From: Lonicera japonica | Lineage: Eukaryota > Streptophyta > Magnoliopsida > Dipsacales > Caprifoliaceae | Assembly (NCBI GenBank): GCA_021464415.1 | Contig: CM038466.1 | Location: 35,246,833-35,310,832, forward strand | DNA: 64,000 nt | Direction of reading: 5' to 3' | Part shown: positions 57,237 through 64,000 of the stretch, in pieces | Layout: every line of letters starts with the position of its first letter | Numbering within the stretch: position 1 is the stretch's first letter | Position numbers and translations under genes: made by a program | The notes under the pieces: model-generated | Databases searched by the model: none | Told to the model about the DNA's origin: nothing | What the model saw: only the letters and a program-made list of their open reading frames with translations

Positions 57237-57740
57237 TTCCTTACGCTCTTTTCTACAAATAAAATTATTTTCTCAAAATAAAGGTGAGAGTTGATGGAAG
57301 AATTAATTGCAAGACCTCTCTCTCTCTGTGCTCAGCAAACCACCTAAAAAATAGAATTATTTTCTCAAAATAAAAGTGAGAGTAGATGGAAGAATTAATT
57401 GTAACGACTCTCTCTCTCTGTCTCTGTTCACCAAGTACCTACAAATAGAATTATTTTTTCAAAATAAAAGTGAGAGTTGATGGAAGAATTAATTGTAATA
57501 CCCCCTCTCTCTCTCTGCTCAGCCAACCACCTACAAATAGAATTATTTTCTCAAAATAAAACTGAGTTGATGGAAGAATTAATTGTACACATCTCTCTCT
57601 GCTCCCATCCACCTACAAATATATGGAATTATTTTCTTAAAATAAAAGTGAGAGTTGATGAACGAATTAATTGTAATATCTCTCTCTCTGCTCAGCCAAC
57701 CACCTACAAATAGAATTATTTTCTCAAAATAAAACTGAGT
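57237..57740. repeat. 86-94 bp tandem repeat, six copies
   Basis: AGAATTATTTTCTCAAAATA recurs with anchors at 57271, 57363, 57457, 57549, 57635 and 57722. Each unit also has TGATGGAAGAATTAATTG and a CT-rich stretch followed by GCTCAGCCAACCACCTAC. It ends just before segmental duplication copy B. No coding meaning. Confidence 0.92.
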
Positions 57741-58029
57741 TAATTAATTGCTCTGCCGCTAGGTAGTATTTTATGCGTTTCAACACGCTTAACTACAAGG
57801 TGTTGCACATGTGACATGGTGCCAACCATTCTGTGCAGGAGTTCGATTTATGTTAGCACTAGTGATCAGGGGTGATCTATTTTCCAAATCAAGATTAGTT
57901 GCATCCCGATATAAATATGGGGATAACTCGTGATAAAAAAAAATTGAAAAATTGGTGACCGCTTCTTCACGTACGTAGACATGAAAACGATTTTTTGGGA
58001 CAACACTTCTTTCATATATATACAGCATA

Positions 58030-58031
<2 letters not shown>

Positions 58032-58083
<52 letters not shown>
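58032..58083. repeat. (GA)n microsatellite, copy B
   Basis: About 26 GA units, the counterpart of 28152-28203. Confidence 0.95.
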
Positions 58084-58086
<3 letters not shown>

Positions 58087-58316
58087 ATTTGCAAGTTATA
58101 TCATTTTGAAATAAAAATTAGAAGGGGCCACGACAAAATCAGAGGGAAGAACAGCTTTGTTTCATACACATTTTTATTAATGGACATAATTTTTCATTAA
58201 TCTAACAGAGGGGGTCACACCTTGTAGCATTTGGATATATATATATATATATTTGTAATTTAGTGGTAAGGTACTTATCCAAGTTTATGAGAGATTTTGA
58301 ATTCGAGTTATTTTAG

Positions 58317-60034
58317 GGTTGATTTTGTTTCTATTCACCATATCTTGTAGTTAATTCATGCTGTTAAGTTAATCCACATTACTTAATAAGTTAATCTACG
58401 AGCGTGGATAGACTGACAAAAAAATTATTAATTTAATTTTATAAATATTATTTTAAATAATAATTTAATCCTAAAATATCAACTAAATTAATAAGTACAA
58501 CCACTTTATAAATTTAGATTATAATATTAAGTAATGGGTAAATCTTAATTAACTTTAAAATAAAATAACACAAACAAAGATGAGGCCCCAAAAAGTTCGT
58601 CGGCAAATAAAATTACATCGGTGGTTCTCTATATTTAATCAAGGCAAATTTTTAGAGAGAGAAAGGAAGAGCTAGGGGAATAACGATGGCAGGGAATTTT
58701 CTGATCTCACACGACTGGGAGCCGATGGTGATCTAGAAGAAGGCTCCGACTGCCACCGCTCGCTAGTCGTTTCGTTGCTGAGATCGAAACCATCCGAAAG
58801 TCAACTGCTGGGACAAATAAGGCTGCCTCTAGTGGCACCTCTTTGAACACCAAGAAACTTGCTGAAGATACAGAGAATTTTGCCCATGAAAAAGTACCAA
58901 CCGAATTGAAGAAAAGCATCATGCAGGCTCGAATGGATAAGAAACTGACATAGACTCAACTTGCTCAGATGATAAATGAGAAGCCACAAATCATACAAGA
59001 GTATGAATCTGGAAAAGCAATACCTAATCAATAGATTATCACCAAATTCGAGAGGTCCCTTGGTGTCAATCTGCGAGGGAAGAAGTAGTCAAACCTTTTG
59101 CAATGTCTATATTAGTTATAAAAAATGAAGTGGTTTACAAAATCGTTCTCTCTAGCCCCAACCCCAAGAAAGAAAAGAAAAACCTCTTATGTTATGCTTG
59201 CTTGTTAGAAAAACTGATGGATATGGCTATTAACTTGACCTGTGAATCTTTGCTTTTGCCTGTGAAAGGCTTTAAAACTGCTCCAAACATGTCAACATGG
59301 TTGATGTTTTACGTTGTTATATTATGTTTTCTCTTTTGAAAAAAAAAACCTAACACCTTAATCTTCTTATAATTAATGGAATATGGTTTGTCAAGAACAC
59401 ATAATCTTATTCAAAAAATTGAGAACTGGTTTAATTGTTGTTTGTGTAAAATTTAAGAAATTAAGGTTTTACGAATTCCTCACCGGTGCGATCCTTCTTT
59501 ATCGATGCTAGCTTCATAAATACAATTTTTTCCACCATGGAAATCACAACTAATTTGTAGAAAGAGAAATTTGATTTATCTTGTTTGATGTGGAACACAC
59601 CATGGCCACTGTGAAACTCGCGGTTGCAAACTCAAGTTGGTTGCTTCCTCTTCATTGGTTTAGGGTTGTTTGTCCTAGTATTATTAATTTGTCAAATATG
59701 TGGAATTTCAACTTAGGGTTTGTATTTTTCTTCGAAAAAATAAGTATTAATTTTTTTCAAATCAATCAAACCATATGCAATTATTTGTAAACATTAACCC
59801 TAAACTGTTTAATTTTTTTTAAAGGTAAATATGAAGTCAATTAAAAATGAATTATATTTGGATTAGAAATCTTATTCAAAATGGAATCTAAATTTATATA
59901 ATTATAATTTAATTTTAATTGGTGGATATACTTACCAATTTTGAAAAGGGTAATATTGTAAAATTTTGTTCAAAATTTTCATAATTTAAGGATGGATTAA
60001 CTGCAAGATACGGTGAATAGAAATAAAATCACCC
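58317..60034 (+). mobile_element. Pack-MULE-like element carrying an MBF1 pseudogene, 1718 bp
   Basis: The ends GGTTGATTTTGTTTCTATTC and GAATAGAAATAAAATCACCC form an about 45-bp imperfect inverted repeat. They are flanked by the perfect 9-bp duplication TTATTTTAG (58308-58316 and 60035-60043). The uninterrupted target GTTATTTTAGTACAAAAG survives in copy A at 28420-28428. The TIR family is that of the element at 23732-24960. The cargo is a host gene copy (58686-59088) with its leader and 3' UTR. Confidence 0.93.
58686..59088 (+). pseudogene. MBF1: MBF1 (multiprotein bridging factor 1) pseudogene, intronless
   Basis: MBF1 is a small transcriptional coactivator that links bZIP-type activators to TBP. 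Visible matches include SHDWEPMVI near the N-terminus, GTNKAASSGTSLNTKKLAED, VPTELKKSIMQAR and the helix-turn-helix piece INEKPQIIQEYESGKAIPNQ, ending LGVNLRGKK before the natural TAG at 59086. The start is ATG at 58686 (MAGNFL, like the MAG start of plant MBF1). There are three premature TAG codons: after WEPMVI, after KKLT and after IPNQ. A deletion with frameshift lies between about 58750 and 58785. The ORF has no introns, unlike plant MBF1 genes, so it came from a processed copy or from captured exons. It is non-functional. Confidence 0.92.
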
Positions 60035-60825
60035 TTATTTTAGTAAAGAAGAACTTAGCCCTTCATTTTAAATAAATAAATAAATAAGTCAGCTAGAAAA
60101 CTTCACGTGAATTAGACAACTAAGAGAGATACAAACATTGGAGGAATCTATATTAAAGAAAAATAATTTTTAAGGAAATCCTTAAATATATCTACATGAT
60201 TTGTTAATTTATCCACATTATTTTAATTACTAGCTAAGTTAATCCAAAATATCTTTTAGTTTATCCAATTGGTGGATAAATTTATAAAATTAAAGAAAAA
60301 AAAATTAATTTCACTTTTTCAAAAGTGAAATTAACAACTAATCTATTCAATCAAAACCGAATGCTAGATTTTTCAAAACCTCCATCAATAAAAATTAGCT
60401 ATACATATACTGTATACCAACACTCAAATAGCTTGACAACTAAAAGTGCTTATACATTGGATTAATTAAAACTCGTATATCTTAATTTTTCTATTTTGGA
60501 TTTTTATAGTTATTTTAAGCACAAGTAAGTGAAAAATCACAACATATGGTGGCTTTCTCTATCCACTGATTTTATCTTACTTGAAATTGCAAATGAATTT
60601 ACTCAAATAAGCAACAATTCGCAATAATTCAATAACGCTTAATATCTTGTTAAAAAATTGTGCTTAATACAGACAATATTAAATTTTTGTTGTAAACCTT
60701 GAATATAACTTAAATTTATTTTAAGAATTTGAAGATCATGAACGGACAAAACTTCATTTGAATAGGTGGTGGCTGGATGGAAAAGGTCGATGAGAAGGAT
60801 ACAAATGGGATTAGAGTTTTTGTAA

Positions 60826-61457
60826 GGGACAATTAAAAAAAAGGACTTATTAGAGAAAGATTTTCACACTAAAGTCAAGGAATAATTTTTTTGTAAATAA
60901 AGGGCCTATTTTTTATTTTATTGATAATATGACATGTGTCTTTTTTTTTTCATTGTAAAATGACATCCAAACCCTTAAAATAAACTAAAAAATACCAACA
61001 TGCATTAAAACATGGACTGCAATATAAACTTTGCAATCTATATTTCACTGCAATATGAACTTTGCAGTCCATATTTTACTGCAATATAAACTTTGCAGTC
61101 CATATTTTTGATGTAAAGTTCATATTACAATCCATATTTTCCTGCAATGTGAACTTTGCAGTCCATATTTCTAGTGCAAAGTTCATATTGCATTCCATAT
61201 TTCACTGCAATATGAACTTTGCAATCCATATTTTTGTGCAAATTTCATAAAGAGGGGGTAATTTAGGTAATATATACATGTTTTTATTAATTAAATGATA
61301 TTTAAATTTATTCAAATACCTTCATTTAAAATATAAAACAAAATTGGCATCTTACACTAATTATCAATTAAAAATAAGCCCTTCATTCAAAAAAATATTA
61401 TTCATTGGATTTTTGGTAAAACTCAATGTGTAATAAGACCTTCTACCTAATTTCTAG
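60826..61457. mobile_element. MULE-type MITE with inverted minisatellite, copy 2 (632 bp)
   Basis: Flanked by the perfect 9-bp duplication TTTTTGTAA (60817-60825 and 61458-61466). The empty site GGTTTTTGTAATAGATAAG is at 29196-29204 in copy A. Ends are imperfect inverted repeats (GGGACAATTAAAA... and ...TAATTTCTAG, with GGWCTTATTA shared 18 bp in). The minisatellite of alternating CAATATGAACTTTGCA units lies at 61013-61235. Confidence 0.9.
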
Positions 61458-62180
61458 TTTTTGTAATATATAAGATATTTTTGTAAGATAGCATTTGATA
61501 AAAAGGAATGTCTATATTTTATTTATTGAATTAACTTACCGTGGCATTTTTGTTATTAATATTTAGATGATATTTCATTTTCCTTTTTTTTGGTCGATGA
61601 ATAAATCGGGTGGATATATTCGAAATCACTCTTTTACTTCTCAACTAATTTTAAAAACTTTCAACTTGCTCTACTTGTGCTTTATCTAGTTAGAAAATTA
61701 ATATTTTTAGTTCTAAAGTCATAATTATATGATAAAATTATGCGGTTAGTAAGTGACATTCTTATTTTGGAACTAAAAACGTTGATATTGAAAGTGTTGA
61801 ATCAATATACTTTGACATTGTAATTTGTATTTAATTAATTGGTTATTAGGGATGCTTAATTGCCCTTTTTACGTGAGATCGAGTTATCGTGAGGCTTGGG
61901 TGGAGAGTGACAATGCGTTGGTTTTTAATTGGTCTGTCAATAACAAAAAGTGACCCGGCCATCTGCCTCTTCACCAACAACATTTAATTCAATTGACTAT
62001 ATAGGAATCTTTCAAAAAAGGGAAAGGTAAATTAAATTAAACAGAAACCTTCAAACATTTTTTCCAAACAATTAAAATATAATTTTTCCCCAATCCACTA
62101 AACCTTGTTCCTAATAATTCTCGTGTGTTATAACTTATAAGTGACCAAATTGGATGTATTCTTTGTGCTGGAATCAAAAT

Positions 62181-63172
62181 TGATGAGGTAAATATTAATT
62201 TACTATTGGCCTACAAAAATAAAAAATAATTTTACCATTGGCCTATAAAAATAATATTCTCCACTTTTCTTTAAATAAATATTCCACTCCATTCAATAAT
62301 TATCCCACTTCATTATATTCCACACTTTCCATTAAATAAATATCCCACTCCATTCAATAATTATCCCACTCCATTTTCATTCTCCACTTTCCATTAAATA
62401 AATATCCCACTCCATTCAATAATTATTCCACTCCATTTTTATTCTCCACTTTTCTTTAAATAAATATCCCACTCCATTCAATAATTATCCCACTCCATTA
62501 TATTCCACACTTTCCTTTAGATGATTATTTAATTTCCTTTAAATAATTATCTTCCACAAAAAATTTACATTTTTGTCATTCCCCATTTACTTATAAATAC
62601 CTGCCACCATTCATTCATTCAACACACCAAAAAACACACCAAAAACACACAATTCTCCTCACCAAAAATATATACTTTCTCTCCTATATATTTTGTTAAA
62701 AAATAGAAGGGTCATATACTCTCTATTTTCATACAAGTCAATTCAAGAAAAAATAGAAGAGTCATATACTCTCTATTTTCATACCCCAAAAAATAGAAGA
62801 GTCATATACTCTCTATTTTCATACTCCAAAAAATATCAACAACCCTTATACACTCTCTCTTTTACACAGTTTATTATTTATTCTGTTGAAATATTTGTAA
62901 TCCTAATTCTATACTTATAAATAGAATTAAGGAAGTTATAGAGAGAGAGAAGTTGGTAGCTTGTATTATCTTCCAAATTGATCGCCTTTGAGCTAATACA
63001 AAACAAGCACACACAAAAGGAGGACGTACCACTGGAATAGCATAAGCGCTACCGGGGGAACCTACCTTAAAAAAAAAGTCATGTGTTCATTATTGCGCCA
63101 CATTTATTTTTTATTCACCGATATTCGCTTATTGATTGGTTAATTATCTATTTCTAGATTTTGACACCATCA
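62181..63172 (+). repeat. Solo LTR of the Tat family, 992 bp (TSD AAAAT)
   Basis: Starts TGATGAGGTAAATATT, ends GATTTTGACACCATCA and is flanked by AAAAT (62176-62180 and 63173-63177). The intact site GAATCAAAATTTATC is at 31405-31419 in copy A. It shares with 7038-8683 the block TAATACAAAACAAGCACACACAAAAGGAGGACGTAC and the terminal sequences. TATAAATA occurs at 62592-62599 and again at about 62917. Internal short repeats: AATTATCCCACTCCATT (62290-62510) and GTCATATACTCTCTATTTTC (62710-62822). Confidence 0.95.
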
Positions 63173-63177
63173 AAAAT

Positions 63178-64000
63178 TTATCTAATTAAAAAATAAAAAA
63201 AAAGTGAAACTAATTCAATCAGGTGAAAATTGAAAATCTGTATAAGAATTCAAAGAAACAACAACTAATTTTTTTAAAGAAAAGAATGTACCAACAACAC
63301 GATAATAATAAAAAAAAAACAACCAATATAATATATATTCACCCTCTTTATAATAATATATATTCACTTTAATTATGATAACTACATAGTAGAGAAGCAT
63401 AGATATATACTCTCTTTAGTTGGTTTTCACATTATAGATCAACTGAATTTATCTGTGACTTTTCACATGCATGATAATGAAGCTTTCTATTTCTATGCAA
63501 AAGAATATTAAATGCCATATTGTTATAGTTAGTTAAATTTGATTATAATTTTTACCTGCCATTAAATTGTTTGTATGCACCAACTCATTATCTTTTTATT
63601 TGGGATGTCACAACTAGAGTCCCTTTTGATGTTATTACAGCTACATGAACTTTATCTTGATTCAAGTATCCATCAGTTTTGTACACCGGAATTGTTTTTA
63701 TAAAGACCAAGTTTAAGTATTATTCCGTCAATATCGGCTTTGGGTCTCGTATAGCAAGGTCCATTTTCTTATTTTTTTTAACAAGATAATTTTGTATAAA
63801 ACTTTTTAACGTACATGATAAAAAGTACAATTCATCTGTGTGAGAAGTTGAAAAATAAATTGAGCAAGATGGTGAGATGCTTGCTTACTTGCACTTAGCG
63901 TGTGTATTTTAATAATAATAACATAATAAAATATCTTATATAATATAATATTTTCATGCAATATAATTTATTTCTATAAATAATATGAATCCACAACCAC
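63178..64000. other. End of copy B, no gene
   Basis: Collinear with 31415-32528 of copy A. It lacks block X (31650-31880). Nothing else recognised. Confidence 0.6.

Larger units (their letters stand above)
57753..64000. repeat. Segmental duplication, copy B (runs off the window)
   Basis: Collinear with 27878-32528. It is longer because it received three insertions: 58317-60034, 60826-61457 and 62181-63172. It lacks most of the A sequence between 29590 and 31195. Apart from these, aligned stretches look about 88-93% identical by eye. Confidence 0.93.

Noticed and set aside
57789..58094. 101-residue ORF with a Leu/Ser run
   Set aside because: The run is the (GA)n microsatellite read on the minus strand, and the rest is the non-coding duplicated segment.
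58707..59031. Minus-strand ORFs at 58.7-59.0 kb
   Set aside because: Antisense shadows of the MBF1 pseudogene.

Overview
The window is plant nuclear DNA, almost certainly from a eudicot: it is AT-rich, gene-poor and built mostly of nested transposable elements, including a Ty3/gypsy Tat-type retrotransposon, an En/Spm (CACTA) element, Pack-MULE-like elements, Helitron ends, hAT, Stowaway and Tourist MITEs, and several solo LTRs whose target-site duplications can be read. The species cannot be named from the sequence.

Layout. Positions 1-8683: a degenerate Tat-lineage LTR retrotransposon on the minus strand. It carries gag, protease, RT, two RNase H domains and integrase in four broken frames, and a 1.65-kb 5' LTR with a 13-bp array and a 341-bp triplication. 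Beyond integrase lies an antisense ORF (3-434) that resembles the C-terminal part of a LOB-domain transcription factor. 9556-16460: a non-autonomous CACTA element (TSD ACT) with a TNPA-like ORF and a nested small TIR element. 16530-18580: a solo LTR (TSD CAATT). 18.6-23.7 kb: AT-rich remnants, a Helitron 3' end and two inverted MITEs. 23.2-26.9 kb: an old repeat split by a MULE (TSD TTATTATAT) and a solo LTR (TSD ACAGG). 27.9-32.5 kb: copy A of a segmental duplication. 34.2-36.1 and 39.2-40.8 kb: two more LTRs of the palindrome-bearing family. 41.2-42.7 kb: another local duplicate. 43.0-44.9 kb: the best candidate for a non-TE transcription unit, encoding a Pro/Ser-rich repeat protein with one in-frame stop. 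46.3-51.6 kb: two related blocks around a MITE and a Copia-type solo LTR. 52.6-57.1 kb: LTR remnant, tandem repeats, a hAT element and a Helitron. 57.75-64.0 kb: copy B of the segmental duplication.

The clearest result is the A/B segmental duplication about 30 kb apart. Copy B holds three insertions (an MBF1-carrying MULE, a 632-bp MULE-type MITE and a Tat solo LTR), each with a perfect TSD, and the matching intact empty site is present in copy A. This dates all three after the duplication. A second striking signal is an LTR family carrying paired 16-20 bp palindromes around an invariant TGATCGATCA core, whose outer arms change in a compensatory way between family members. No complete, intact host gene is visible in the window.
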